The notes under the pieces are model-generated. The model searched no databases and was not told where the DNA came from. It saw only the letters and a list, made by a program, of their open reading frames with translations. The position numbers were made by a program, and so were the translations under genes. Shown in pieces: positions 9,094 through 17,927 of a DNA stretch of 64,000 nucleotides. Numbering within the stretch: the stretch's first letter is position 1; each line of letters begins with the position of its first letter. This DNA is from Pseudogulbenkiania subflava DSM 22618 (GTDB lineage: Bacteria > Pseudomonadota > Gammaproteobacteria > Burkholderiales > Chromobacteriaceae), in contig NZ_FXAG01000018.1 of assembly GCF_900177275.1 (NCBI RefSeq), positions 1-64,000 on the forward strand, in the 5' to 3' direction.

Positions 9094-10220
9094 TGCGTCA
9101 GCACCACGGCGTCGTTGTCAGTCCAGCTGACGAATACCGGCTCGTTCCAGGTCGGAGCCGCCTCTTCCCGCCAGTGCGTGGCGGGCACGCTGGCCTTGAC
9201 CACCTTGCCGGAGTCGAGGCGCACGTGGAAGATCGAGAAACCGCCGAGGTAGGCGATGTCGCCCACCGTGCCGGCCGCCCAGTTACCGCTGGCCACCGGC
9301 TGGCGGCGCGACACGCCGACGCGTTCGGGACGCAGCGACAGCCACACCGGCATGCCCATGGTGCCGGTGATGCCGTGGCCGACACGCACCGGGCGCGGCA
9401 GCTCGGTGGAGTGGATGCAGACGTGGTCCGGCTCGTCCTCGACCACGTGGCCGCCGAACAGGTTGGTTTCGCCGATGAATTCCGCGGTGAAGCGACAGTT
9501 GGGGTGCTCGTAGATTTCGCCCGGGGTGGCGACCTGCAGCAGCTGGCCTTCGGACATGATGCCGATGCGCCCGGCCATGGTCATGGCCTCTTCCTGGTCG
9601 TGCGTCACCATGATGCAGGTGACGCCGACCTGTTCGATCATGTTGACCAGTTCCAGCTGGGTCTGCTGCCTAAGCTTCTTGTCGAGCGCGCCCAAGGGCT
9701 CGTCGAGCAGCAGCAGTTTCGGGCGCTTGGCGAGCGAACGCGCCAAGGCGACGCGCTGCTGCTGGCCGCCGGAGAGCTGGTAGGGCTTGCGGTGCGCGTA
9801 CTTCTTCATCTGCACCAGCTCCAGCATGCGCTCGACGCGCTCGGCGATGTCGCTGCGCGACAAGCGGTCCTGCTTCAGGCCGAAGGCGATGTTCTGCGCC
9901 ACGGTCATGTGCGGGAACAGCGCGTAGCTCTGGAACATCATGTTGATCGGGCGCTCGTACGGCGCCAGCGCGGTGATGTCCTCGCCGTCGAGGATGATCT
10001 TGCCCGAGGTCGGCGTTTCCATGCCGGCGAGCATGCGCAGCAGCGTCGATTTGCCGCAGCCGGAGCTGCCCAACAGCGCGAAGATGTCGTTCTTCGCGAT
10101 CGACAGGTTGATGTGGTCGACGACGGTGTTGTCGCCAAATTTCTTCACGACGTCGACGATTTGCAGGTAGGACTTGGCACCGGCCGTCTTGGCGGCCTGG
10201 TGCAAGGACGATTCAGCCAT
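9090..10220 (-). CDS. potG: Putrescine ABC transporter ATP-binding protein PotG
   Basis: ATPase of the putrescine importer, 376 residues from the ATG at 10220; a 13-residue upstream extension is unlikely. It shows Walker [12 protein letters not shown], signature [15 protein letters not shown], Walker [13 protein letters not shown], a switch His in [14 protein letters not shown], and a C-terminal TOBE domain ([17 protein letters not shown]). It lies between potF and potH in the operon. Confidence 0.93.
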   Translation of the reverse strand: MAESSLHQAAKTAGAKSYLQIVDVVKKFGDNTVVDHINLSIAKNDIFALLGSSGCGKSTLLRMLAGMETPTSGKIILDGEDITALAPYERPINMMFQSYALFPHMTVAQNIAFGLKQDRLSRSDIAERVERMLELVQMKKYAHRKPYQLSGGQQQRVALARSLAKRPKLLLLDEPLGALDKKLRQQTQLELVNMIEQVGVTCIMVTHDQEEAMTMAGRIGIMSEGQLLQVATPGEIYEHPNCRFTAEFIGETNLFGGHVVEDEPDHVCIHSTELPRPVRVGHGITGTMGMPVWLSLRPERVGVSRRQPVASGNWAAGTVGDIAYLGGFSIFHVRLDSGKVVKASVPATHWREEAAPTWNEPVFVSWTDNDAVVLTQ

Positions 10221-10286
10221 GTTCACGATTCTTCCCCTCCGGGTCGGCCGCCCGCGCACGGGTGGGCGGGCAGCCGCGCCTTCAGC

Positions 10287-11387
10287 TCACTTGCGGGTTT
10301 TCACTTCGGTCCAGAGACGGGTCTGCAGGCGCTGGGTCTTGGCCTCGAGCGGCAGCTGGATGAAGCTCTTCTGCTGGATTTCAGCGGTCGGGTAGATCGA
10401 AGCGTCGTACAGGAACTTGTTCTCGATCTGGCTCTTGGCGGCCTTGTTCGGGGTGGCGTAGCTCACCGCCTTGGCGTTGGCGGCGGCCACCTCGGGGCGC
10501 ATCACGTAGTTGATGAAGGCGAGCGCGTTGTCGACGTTCTCGGCGTCCTTGGGAATCGCCATGCTGTCCATCCACAGCATCACGCCGGACTTGGGCGCCA
10601 GCACGCGCAGCACCTGGCCGTTCTTGGCCTCCTCGGCGCGGCGCTTGGCGATGTTGAGGTCGCCGCCGTAACCCAGCACCAGGCACAGCGAACCGTTGGC
10701 CAGCTCGTTGATGTAGCCCGACGAGGAGAAGCGCGTGATGTAGGGGCGAATCTGCTTGAACAGGTTGGCCGAAGCCTGCCAGTCGGCGTCGGCGTTGCTG
10801 TTGGGGTTCTTGCCCAGGTAGTGCGCGGCGATCGGCAGCGCCTCGGCCGGGCTGTCGAGCACCGACACGCCGCAGGACTTGAGCTTGGAGACGTACTCGG
10901 GCTTGAACAACAGGTCCCACTCGTTGGCCGGCAGCGGGGTCGAACCCAGCGCCGCCTTGACCTTGCCGGCGTTGATCGCCAGGGTGTTGATGCCGTAGAA
11001 GTACGGCACGGCGTAGGCGTTGTTGGGGTCGAACTTGGTGGCCTGCGCCAGCACCTCCGGGTCGAGGTTCTTGTAGTTGGCGAGCTTGGCCTTGTTGAGC
11101 GGCTGGTAGACGCCGGCCTTGATCTGCTTGGCGAGGAAGGCGTTGGTCGGCACCACGATGTCGTAGCCGGAACGCCCGGTGAGTATCTTGGCCTGCAGCA
11201 CCTCGTTCGAGTCGTAGACGTCGTAACGCACCTTGATGCCGGTTTCCTTCTCGAAGTTCTTCACCGTGTCCGGGGCGATGTAGTCCGACCAGTTGTAGAT
11301 GTTGAGCACCTTGCCGTTGGCGAAGGCCGGTACGGCGGCCGCCGCCAGCACCCCGGCAGCGATGACGTTGAACATGCGTTGGCGCAT
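10287..11387 (-). CDS. potF: Putrescine-binding periplasmic protein PotF/SpuD
   Basis: Solute-binding protein, 366 residues from the ATG at 11387, which has AGGAG just upstream and opens a signal peptide (residues 1-23, ending PAFA). The mature N-terminus KVLNIYNWSDYIAP is the hallmark of the PotD/PotF/SpuD family. Only one binding protein is encoded here; the Pseudomonas spu operon has two (SpuD, SpuE). Putrescine preference is inferred from the catabolic genes around it. Confidence 0.92.
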   Translation of the reverse strand: MRQRMFNVIAAGVLAAAAVPAFANGKVLNIYNWSDYIAPDTVKNFEKETGIKVRYDVYDSNEVLQAKILTGRSGYDIVVPTNAFLAKQIKAGVYQPLNKAKLANYKNLDPEVLAQATKFDPNNAYAVPYFYGINTLAINAGKVKAALGSTPLPANEWDLLFKPEYVSKLKSCGVSVLDSPAEALPIAAHYLGKNPNSNADADWQASANLFKQIRPYITRFSSSGYINELANGSLCLVLGYGGDLNIAKRRAEEAKNGQVLRVLAPKSGVMLWMDSMAIPKDAENVDNALAFINYVMRPEVAAANAKAVSYATPNKAAKSQIENKFLYDASIYPTAEIQQKSFIQLPLEAKTQRLQTRLWTEVKTRK

Positions 11388-11468
11388 GGTTTTCTCCTGT
11401 GTAGACAAGTAGGCGAATCGGACGGGCCGTCTGTTATCGATGGTATGGTCGGCCCGCTCCGACCGCGG

Positions 11469-12887
11469 TTACAGACGACCGAGTTCGCGCGCGAGCTGGT
11501 CGAGGCACTTCTTGGCGAGGCCGACGAACTCCCTGGCCTCGGCACGGCTCATGGTGAGCGGCGGCGCCGAGATCATGCTGTCGCCGGTGGCGCGCATCAC
11601 CAGGTTGTTCTGGAAACAGATGTCGCGGCAGCGCAGCGCCAGCTCGCCGCCGTTGGCGAAGCGCTGGCGGCGGGCCTTGTCCTCGACCAGGGTCACGGCG
11701 AAGAAGAAGCCCAGGGTGCGCACGTCGTCCACCAGCGGATGGTCGTCGAAGGCGTTGTGCCACAGCTGGTGGGCGTACGGCATCACGTCCTCGCGCATCT
11801 TGTCGATGATGCGTTCGTTCTTCAGGATCCTCAGGTTCTCGGCCGCCACGGCGCAGGCCACCGGGTGGCCCGAGTAGGTGAAGCCATGATTGAAGTCGCC
11901 CGACTCGGCGATCACCTTGGCGACCGTGTCGTGCACCAGCACGCCGCCGATCGGCTGGTAGCCCGAGGACAGGCCCTTGGCGATCGTCATCAGGTGCGGG
12001 CGGATGCCGTAGTACTGGCTGCCGAACCAGTGGCCGGTACGGCCGAAGCCGCAGATCACCTCGTCGGCGATCAGCAAGATGCCGTACTGGTCGCAGATGC
12101 GCTGGATCTCGGGCCAGTAGGTGGTCGGCGGGATGATGATGCCGCCGGCGCCCTGCACCGGCTCGCCGATGAAGGCGGCGACGTTCTCCACCCCCAGTTC
12201 CAGAATCTTCTTCTCCAGCTCGCGCGCCGCCTTGAGGCCGTATTCCTCCGGCGTCAGGTCGCCGCCGTTGGCGTACCAGTAGGGCTGCTCGATGTGCGCG
12301 ATGCCCGGAATCGGCAGGTCGCCCTGCTCGTGCATGTACGTCATGCCGCCGAGCGAGGCGCCGCCGATGGTGGAGCCGTGGTAGCCGTTGACGCGCGAGA
12401 TGATGGTCTTCTTCTGCGGCTGCCCCAGGCTCGCCCAGTAGTGGCGCACCATGCGGATCACGGTGTCGTTCCCCTCGGAGCCCGAGTTGGTATAGAACAC
12501 GTGGTTGAAGCCGTCCGGGGCGATTTCGGCCAGCAACGCCGACAGTTCCACCACCGGCGGGTGGGTGGTCTTGAAGAAGGTGTTGTAGAACGGCAGCTCG
12601 CGCATCTGCCGGTACGCGGCTTCGGCCAACTCTTCGCGGCCGTAGCCGATGTTGACGCACCACAGGCCGGACATGGCGTCGAAGATCTTGTTGCCGTCCG
12701 AATCCCACAGGTAGACGCCGTCGGCGTGGGTGATCACGCGGCTGCCCTGGGCGTTGAGCGCGGCGGCGTCGGAGAACGGGTGGAAATGGTGCGCGGCGTC
12801 CAGCGCCTGCCACTCGCGCGTGCTGCGCTGGCCGGCCTTGCGCTCCGTGACCTGGCGTACTTCGGCAAAGTTCATATTCAGATTCAT
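11469..12887 (-). CDS. spuC: Putrescine--pyruvate aminotransferase (SpuC-type, class III, PLP)
   Basis: Class-III omega-aminotransferase, 472 residues. The PLP-binding Asp275 is in LLIADEVICGFGRTG and the Schiff-base lysine is Lys304 in MTIAKGLSSGY. The segments LWCVNIGYGREEL and QYYGIRPHLM match Pseudomonas SpuC rather than GabT/PuuE. It converts putrescine to 4-aminobutanal with pyruvate as acceptor, a route parallel to PuuA/PuuB. GGAG precedes the start by seven bases. Confidence 0.88.
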   Translation of the reverse strand: MNLNMNFAEVRQVTERKAGQRSTREWQALDAAHHFHPFSDAAALNAQGSRVITHADGVYLWDSDGNKIFDAMSGLWCVNIGYGREELAEAAYRQMRELPFYNTFFKTTHPPVVELSALLAEIAPDGFNHVFYTNSGSEGNDTVIRMVRHYWASLGQPQKKTIISRVNGYHGSTIGGASLGGMTYMHEQGDLPIPGIAHIEQPYWYANGGDLTPEEYGLKAARELEKKILELGVENVAAFIGEPVQGAGGIIIPPTTYWPEIQRICDQYGILLIADEVICGFGRTGHWFGSQYYGIRPHLMTIAKGLSSGYQPIGGVLVHDTVAKVIAESGDFNHGFTYSGHPVACAVAAENLRILKNERIIDKMREDVMPYAHQLWHNAFDDHPLVDDVRTLGFFFAVTLVEDKARRQRFANGGELALRCRDICFQNNLVMRATGDSMISAPPLTMSRAEAREFVGLAKKCLDQLARELGRL

Positions 12888-12906
12888 GATTCGCTCCTTC
12901 TCGTTC

Positions 12907-14235
12907 TCACACGTGCAGCAACAGGAACTTGCGTTCCCACGGGCTGATCACGCGGGCGTATTCGATGTATTCGGCTTCCTTGACGGCGCAGAACGCCTTG
13001 ACGAAGTTCTCCCCCAGCACCTCGGTGATCGGCTTGCAGTGCTGCAACTGGGTGATGGCCTCGTCGAGGCCGCGCGGGAAGGCGAACGGCAGGCCGTAGG
13101 CGTCACCGGTCAGCGGCTCGCTCGGCTGCTGCTGCTCGACGATGCCGAGCCAGGCGCAGGCCAGCGTCGCGGCGAGCGCGATGTAGGGGTTGCAGTCGAC
13201 ACCGGGCAGGCGGTTCTCGATGCGGCGCCCGGCCGGGCTGGAGTGCGGCACGCGGATGCCGCAGGTGCGGTTGTCGTAGCCCCACTGCACGTTGATCGGT
13301 GCGGCGGTGTGGCGCACCAGGCGGCGGTAGCTGTTGACGAACGGCGCGAACAGCGCGATCACCTGTGGGAAGTACTTCTGCATGCCGCCGATGCTGTGGA
13401 AGAACGCCTCGCTCGGGCTGCCGTCGGCGTTGGAGAACACGTTCTTGCCGGTGTGCTTGTCGACCACGCTCATGTGGATGTGCATCGCCGAGCCGGGTTC
13501 GCTCTCCATCGGCTTGGCCATGAAGGTGGCGTACATGTTGTGGCGGATCGCCGCCTCGCGCACGGTGCGCTTGAACAGGAACACCTGGTCGGCCAGGTCG
13601 AGCGGGTTGCCGTGCAGGAAGTTGATCTCCATCTGGCAGGCGCCGACCTCGTGGATCAGGGTGTCGATCGCCAGGTTCTGCGCGTCGCAGAAGTCGTAGA
13701 TTTCCTCGAACAGGTCGTCGTACTCGTTGACGGCGTCGATCGAGTACGCCTTGCGCCCGGTTTCCGGGCGGCCGGTGCGGCCGATCGGCGGCTGCAGCGG
13801 CAGGTCCGGGTCGCGGTTGACGTCGACGATGTAGAACTCCATCTCGGGCGCCACCACCGGCTCCCAGCCCTTGTCCTCGTACAGCTTGAGCACGCGGCGC
13901 AGCACGTGGCGCGGCGACTGCTCGACCGGCGAGCCGTCGAAGTGGAGGCAGTCGTGGATCACCTGCGCCACCGGGTCCTTGGCCCACGGCACCAGGCGGA
14001 TGGTGTTGGGGTCCGGCACCAGCACCATGTCCGGATCGGTGTCGGCAGAGATGCCTTCGGCGTACTCGCCGGTCACGGTCTGCACCAGCACCACTTCCGG
14101 CAGGCGCATCCCCTCCTCTTCGCTGAACTTCTCTTTCGGCACGATCTTGCCGCGCGCGATGCCGGTGAAATCGGGAATCACGCATTCCACTTCGGTAATT
14201 CGGTGTTCTCGCAGCCATTCGCTCAGAACGCTCAT
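12907..14235 (-). CDS. puuA: Gamma-glutamylputrescine synthetase
   Basis: Glutamine-synthetase-fold ligase, 442 residues, joining glutamate and putrescine with ATP. It shows the catalytic beta-grasp and metal-site segments (APEMEFYIVD, GACQMEINFLHG, GSAMHIHMS) and the FNxRRLVRHTAAP-type ATP region (NSYRRLVRHTAAP). The N-terminus (VECVIPDFTGIARGK) is typical of the PuuA/SpuB/SpuI group rather than GlnA. It has a near-perfect Shine-Dalgarno (AAGGAGG) and follows puuD. Confidence 0.92.
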   Translation of the reverse strand: MSVLSEWLREHRITEVECVIPDFTGIARGKIVPKEKFSEEEGMRLPEVVLVQTVTGEYAEGISADTDPDMVLVPDPNTIRLVPWAKDPVAQVIHDCLHFDGSPVEQSPRHVLRRVLKLYEDKGWEPVVAPEMEFYIVDVNRDPDLPLQPPIGRTGRPETGRKAYSIDAVNEYDDLFEEIYDFCDAQNLAIDTLIHEVGACQMEINFLHGNPLDLADQVFLFKRTVREAAIRHNMYATFMAKPMESEPGSAMHIHMSVVDKHTGKNVFSNADGSPSEAFFHSIGGMQKYFPQVIALFAPFVNSYRRLVRHTAAPINVQWGYDNRTCGIRVPHSSPAGRRIENRLPGVDCNPYIALAATLACAWLGIVEQQQPSEPLTGDAYGLPFAFPRGLDEAITQLQHCKPITEVLGENFVKAFCAVKEAEYIEYARVISPWERKFLLLHV

Positions 14236-14282
14236 GGTTGCCTCCTTTGTAGCGATTCAGTTTTTGGGTGTTGGGGCAAGTC

Positions 14283-15029
14283 TCAGCCGCGTCGATCCCG
14301 ACGAGCGGCGCAAGCCTTGCCAAACGCTTCGAGAATGGCCAACGACAGGGGGTTGTCCTGGTGCTGCCATTCCGGGTGCCACTGCACGGCGAGCGCGAAG
14401 CCGCGCGCGCCCTTGACGCTGAACGCCTCGACCAGCCCGTCCGGGGCGTGCGCCTCGGCGGCGAGCGCCGGCGCCAGGCGGGCGATGCCCTGCCCGTGCA
14501 GCGAGTTGACCTGAGCTTCCGTGCAGCCGGCGAGGGCCTGCAGCACGCCGCCTTCGACGAAGCGCACCGGGTGCGCCAGCGCGTACATCTCGTCGAGGGT
14601 GCCGCCCGGGTCGCGGTGATCGTGCATGCCCGGCTCCTCGTGCACCTTGCGGTGCAGGGTGCCGCCGAGCGCGACGTTGATTTCCTGGAAGCCGCGGCAG
14701 ATACCTAGCACCGGCACCCCGGCGTCGATCGCGGCGCGGATCAGGGGCAGCGTGGTGGCGTCGCGCTCGGGGTCGTTGAAGTCGCCGTCGACGCTGGCCG
14801 CGCCGTAGTGGTGCGGCTCGATGTTGGACGGGCTGCCGGTGAACAACAGGCCGTCGACCAGCTCGAGCATTTGTGCGACCGGCGTCGCCTCGCCCAATGC
14901 CGGCAGCAGCAGCGGCAGACCGCCGGCACCGACCGCGGCGCGGACGTACTTCTCGCCGACCAGGTGGAAGAACTGGGACTCCTTGAGCCACCAGCGACAG
15001 CAGGGAATTCCGATGACAGGGTGTTTCAT
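14283..15029 (-). CDS. puuD: Gamma-glutamyl-gamma-aminobutyrate hydrolase
   Basis: Class-I amidotransferase-like hydrolase, 248 residues, releasing GABA from gamma-glutamyl-GABA. The nucleophile is Cys111 in VLGICRGFQE and the dyad is completed by His218 and Glu220 in VQWHPEW. The ATG at 15029 gives the family N-terminus (MKHPVIGIP). No good Shine-Dalgarno precedes it. A short upstream ORF with a strong ribosome site ends 19 bases before it, so coupling is possible. It is the first enzyme gene of the operon. Confidence 0.9.
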   Translation of the reverse strand: MKHPVIGIPCCRWWLKESQFFHLVGEKYVRAAVGAGGLPLLLPALGEATPVAQMLELVDGLLFTGSPSNIEPHHYGAASVDGDFNDPERDATTLPLIRAAIDAGVPVLGICRGFQEINVALGGTLHRKVHEEPGMHDHRDPGGTLDEMYALAHPVRFVEGGVLQALAGCTEAQVNSLHGQGIARLAPALAAEAHAPDGLVEAFSVKGARGFALAVQWHPEWQHQDNPLSLAILEAFGKACAARRDRRG

Positions 15030-15048
15030 CGCGATCGCACGCTCGCCG

Positions 15049-15306
15049 TCACACGGCGGCGCGCCTCCTTTGCAGCGTTGCGGGAATAAAAAAAGCGGCG
15101 CCCCTAAAGAGCACCGCACAGAGGAGATCGAAGGACGCCGCCGCGAACACGCGGCGTGCATGAATCAGGTACTCCGCCAGCACGCCCGATGCCAGCCGCA
15201 CGCCCCCGGCAACGCTCCGCGGACACCGCACACCGGCACGGCGCAGGCCGGCCGCAGCAACAACAGCGGCGAGCGGAGCGAAGGGGTTGAACGAATGAAG
15301 CGGCAT
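15049..15306 (-). CDS. Possible leader ORF (85 codons) upstream of puuD
   Basis: This ORF has a very strong ribosome site (AGGAGT six bases before the ATG at 15306) and runs to 19 bases before puuD. The product (MPLHSFNPFAPLAAVVAAAG...) resembles nothing I recognise; it is basic, with hydrophobic stretches. An intrinsic terminator lies inside its 3' third. Either it is a real leader peptide used for attenuation of the puu operon or a chance ORF in high-GC sequence; the ribosome site favours the former. Confidence 0.4.
   Translation of the reverse strand: MPLHSFNPFAPLAAVVAAAGLRRAGVRCPRSVAGGVRLASGVLAEYLIHARRVFAAASFDLLCAVLFRGAAFFIPATLQRRRAAV
15088..15117 (-). terminator. Intrinsic terminator/attenuator in the puuD leader
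   Basis: Read on the minus strand, GCGGTGC (15117-15111) pairs with GCGCCGC (15101-15095) around a nine-base loop and is followed by seven T (15094-15088). It sits between the operon promoter and puuD, 59 bases before the puuD ATG and inside the leader ORF. An attenuator is therefore more likely than a simple end-of-gene terminator. Confidence 0.55.
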
Positions 15307-15389
15307 CGGGCGACTCCTGGGTGGGTACGGTGTGTTCCGACAGGCGGAACGCTGTGTCGGGCTAAATTCAGTCTAAGCTCGTTAAATAT

Positions 15390-15410
15390 AATTGACAAGC
15401 ACCGTCAATT
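15390..15410. promoter_or_regulatory. Operator dyad 1 (AATTGAC-N7-GTCAATT) at the puuD operon promoter
   Basis: A perfect inverted repeat, AATTGAC (15390-15396) and GTCAATT (15404-15410), spaced by seven bases. On the minus strand TTGTCA with TAGACT 17 bases on forms a plausible promoter overlapping the dyad, consistent with repression. A second copy lies before puuR, so PuuR is the likely ligand-responsive binder (inference). Confidence 0.65.
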
Positions 15411-15518
15411 AAATTTTTACACACCTCTCTCACTCCTACTATTCCCACGCCTTTCACGCCCCGTTTCAGTGCTGCATCGCGTCAAATTTGTGCACCACAA
15501 CAAGCAATAAGCCGGTTG

Positions 15519-15527
15519 TGGTATACT
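15519..15527 (+). promoter_or_regulatory. puuR: Extended -10 promoter element for puuR
   Basis: TGGTATACT is a good extended -10 (TGn plus TATACT) pointing toward puuR, about 80 bases before its ATG. The second operator dyad lies about 40 bases downstream, where a bound repressor could block transcription. Confidence 0.4.
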
Positions 15528-15564
15528 TCGCCGGCCCATCACGACTGGGCGGCAACGTCAAAAA

Positions 15565-15590
15565 TAATTTGACACAAACCGTCAATTATT
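15565..15590. promoter_or_regulatory. Operator dyad 2 (TTGAC-N7-GTCAA) upstream of puuR
   Basis: TTTGAC (15568-15573) and GTCAATT (15581-15587) repeat the sequence and seven-base spacing of the dyad at 15390-15410, 20 bases before the puuR start. Autoregulation of puuR and control of puuC are inferred. Confidence 0.6.
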
Positions 15591-15609
15591 ATCAACATTC
15601 GGAAACAAC

Positions 15610-16158
15610 ATGGACATCGGACCACGACTCAAGCTGGTGCGCGAACGCTACAAACTGTCGCAACGGGAGCTGGCAAAACGGGCTGGCGTGACCAACGCCA
15701 CGATCTCCCTGATCGAACAGAACCGGGTCAGCCCGTCGGTCAGCTCGCTGGTAAAGCTGCTCGAGGGCATCCCGATGTCGCTGGCGGATTTCTTCACCTT
15801 CGACGAGCCGCCGCGTGAAAACGGCTACGTGTTCCGGCCGGGCGAACAGCCCGATCTCGGCAACAGCGGCCTACGCCTGCTGCTGGTCGGCGCCACCGTG
15901 CAGAACCGGCAGATGCGCATGCTGCGCGAGCTGTACGCGCCGGGCGCCGACACCGGCCCGGAGACGATCACGCACAGCGAAGGCGAGGAATGCGGACTGG
16001 TGGTGCGCGGCACCATCGAATTGACCATCGACGGACAGGTCAACGTGCTGCACACCGGCGACGGCTATTACTTCCCGAGCACGCTGCCGCACCGCTTCCG
16101 CAACATCGGCCAGGAGGAAGCCGAAATCATCAGCGCCAACACGCCGGCCAACTTCTGA
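15610..16158 (+). CDS. puuR: PuuR-type repressor (XRE HTH plus cupin)
   Basis: A 182-residue regulator with an N-terminal XRE helix-turn-helix (about 7-60: LSQRELAKRAGVTNATISLI) and a C-terminal cupin domain (about 110-180: ETITHSEGEECGLVVRG, GDGYYFPSTLPHRFRN). This is the layout of E. coli PuuR, which senses putrescine and represses puu genes. It is divergent from the puuD operon and 40 bases before puuC. The two dyads in the intergenic region are the presumed operators. Confidence 0.9.
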   Translation: MDIGPRLKLVRERYKLSQRELAKRAGVTNATISLIEQNRVSPSVSSLVKLLEGIPMSLADFFTFDEPPRENGYVFRPGEQPDLGNSGLRLLLVGATVQNRQMRMLRELYAPGADTGPETITHSEGEECGLVVRGTIELTIDGQVNVLHTGDGYYFPSTLPHRFRNIGQEEAEIISANTPANF

Positions 16159-16198
16159 TCCGGAGCGGCGGCTGGCGCGCTACTTAGGAGAACGTGTT

Positions 16199-17689
16199 AT
16201 GCCCCGCCTCACCCACCAGCAATGGCAAGCGCTGGCCGCGCGCCAGATCTTCGAGGGCCGCGCCTTCATCGACGGCGCGTACGTCGCCGCCGTCGACGGC
16301 AAGACCTTCGCCACCGTCAACCCGGCCAACAAGCAGCCCCTGGCCGACATCGCCGAGTGCGGCACCGCGGACGTCGAGCGCGCCGTGGCCGCGGCGCGCG
16401 CCGCCTTCGAGGACGGCCGCTGGTCGGGCCTCGCGCCGCTGCAACGCAAGACCGTGCTGCTGAAGTTCGCCGAACTGATCCGCGAGCACGCCGACGAACT
16501 GGCGCTGCTGGAGACCCTGGACACCGGCAAACCCATCTCGGACGCACTGGGTGTCGACGTCGCCGGCACGGCCTACTGCGTGCAGTGGTTCGCCGAAGCG
16601 ATCGACAAGGTCGGCGGCGAGGTGCCGCCCCTGGCGCCGAACCTGCACGGCACCGTCACGCGCGAGCCGATCGGCGTGGTGGCCGCGGTGGTGCCGTGGA
16701 ATTTCCCGCTGCTGATGGCGAGCTGGAAGTTCGCACCGGCGCTCGCCGCCGGCAACTCGCTACTCCTCAAGCCGTCGGAAAAATCGCCGCTCACCGCGAT
16801 CCGAATCGCCGCGCTGGCGCAACAGGCCGGCATCCCCGACGGCGTGTTCAACGTGCTGCCTGGCGCCGGCGAGACCGGCCGCCTGCTGGCGCTGCACAGG
16901 GACGTCGACTGCCTCGCCTTCACCGGCTCGACCGCGGTCGGCAAGAAGATCATGGCGTGCGCGGCGGAATCGAACCTGAAGCGGGTGTGGCTGGAGCTGG
17001 GCGGCAAATCGCCGAACATCGTGCTCGACGACTGCCCGGACGTCGCCCAGGCGGCGCGCGCCGCCGCCGGCGGCATCTTCTTCAACCAGGGCGAGATGTG
17101 TTCGGCCGGCTCGCGCGTGCTGGTGCAGCGCGGCGTCTACGCCGAGTTCATGGCGGAACTGAAGCAGGCCGCCGAGGGCTATCGCCCGGGTGACCCGCTG
17201 AATCCCGCCACCGGCATGGGCGCGATCGTCGACGAACTGCAGTACCGCCGCGTGCTGGACTACATCGAGATCGGCAAGCAGGAAGCCAAGCTCGCCTTCG
17301 GCGGCCACGCCGTGCACACCGACACCGGCTACTACATCGCGCCGACCGCGTTCGAGACCACGCCCGACACCCGCATCGCGCGCGAGGAGATCTTCGGCCC
17401 GGTGTGCGCCGTGATCCCGTTCGACAGCGCGGACGAGGCGATCGCCATCGCCAACGACAGCGACTACGGTCTCGCCGCCGCGGTGTGGACGCGCGACGTC
17501 AGCCGCGCCCACCTGCTGGCGCGCCGTCTGCGTGCGGGCACGGTGTGGATCAACTGCTACGACGAGGGCGGCGACCAGAACCTGCCGTTCGGCGGCTACA
17601 AGCAGTCCGGCAACGGCCGCGACAAGTCGCTGCACGCGCTGGAAAAATACACCGAACTGAAGTCGACGCTGCTGAAGCTGTCCTGCTGA
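16199..17689 (+). CDS. puuC: Gamma-glutamyl-gamma-aminobutyraldehyde dehydrogenase
   Basis: NAD(P)-dependent aldehyde dehydrogenase, 496 residues. It has the catalytic Cys301 in NQGEMCSAGSR and the general-base Glu266 in VWLELGGKSP, plus cofactor motifs PWNFP and FTGSTAVGKK. It oxidises the aldehydes made by PuuB and by SpuC. It follows puuR with a Shine-Dalgarno AGGAG and ends before a strong terminator. Confidence 0.9.
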   Translation: MPRLTHQQWQALAARQIFEGRAFIDGAYVAAVDGKTFATVNPANKQPLADIAECGTADVERAVAAARAAFEDGRWSGLAPLQRKTVLLKFAELIREHADELALLETLDTGKPISDALGVDVAGTAYCVQWFAEAIDKVGGEVPPLAPNLHGTVTREPIGVVAAVVPWNFPLLMASWKFAPALAAGNSLLLKPSEKSPLTAIRIAALAQQAGIPDGVFNVLPGAGETGRLLALHRDVDCLAFTGSTAVGKKIMACAAESNLKRVWLELGGKSPNIVLDDCPDVAQAARAAAGGIFFNQGEMCSAGSRVLVQRGVYAEFMAELKQAAEGYRPGDPLNPATGMGAIVDELQYRRVLDYIEIGKQEAKLAFGGHAVHTDTGYYIAPTAFETTPDTRIAREEIFGPVCAVIPFDSADEAIAIANDSDYGLAAAVWTRDVSRAHLLARRLRAGTVWINCYDEGGDQNLPFGGYKQSGNGRDKSLHALEKYTELKSTLLKLSC

Positions 17690-17722
17690 GGCAGCACGTT
17701 CCGAACCACCCGCCACGGTGTT

Positions 17723-17753
17723 GCGGGCCACTGTCCGGTGGCCCGCTTTTTTT
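17723..17753 (+). terminator. Rho-independent terminator after puuC
   Basis: GCGGGCCAC (17723-17731) pairs perfectly with GTGGCCCGC (17738-17746), followed by seven T. It marks the end of the puuR-puuC transcript. Confidence 0.9.
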
Positions 17754-17927
17754 ATGCTCCCCACCAAGGTTGGCCGAAGCCGGGAAAGGCGCCCTCCGCC
17801 CGGCACGAATCCGCCAGCATCCCAAGCCCGCCGCCGCGCCACGCCGCCCTCGGTCCCCGGCGCTGGCTTGAGCCCAGACGGAACAAGGACGATACTGCCA
17901 GCCATCCCATCCCCTCGCAAAATGCCC

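Noticed and set aside
7663-9252. A plus-strand ORF of 529 codons opposite potI and potH
   Set aside because: Shadow frame; composition (His/Gln/Arg) typical of antisense to membrane-protein genes.
9093-12947. A plus-strand ORF of 1284 codons opposite potG, potF, spuC
   Set aside because: It lies exactly opposite genes with clear family motifs and ribosome sites; long antisense frames are common in GC-rich DNA.
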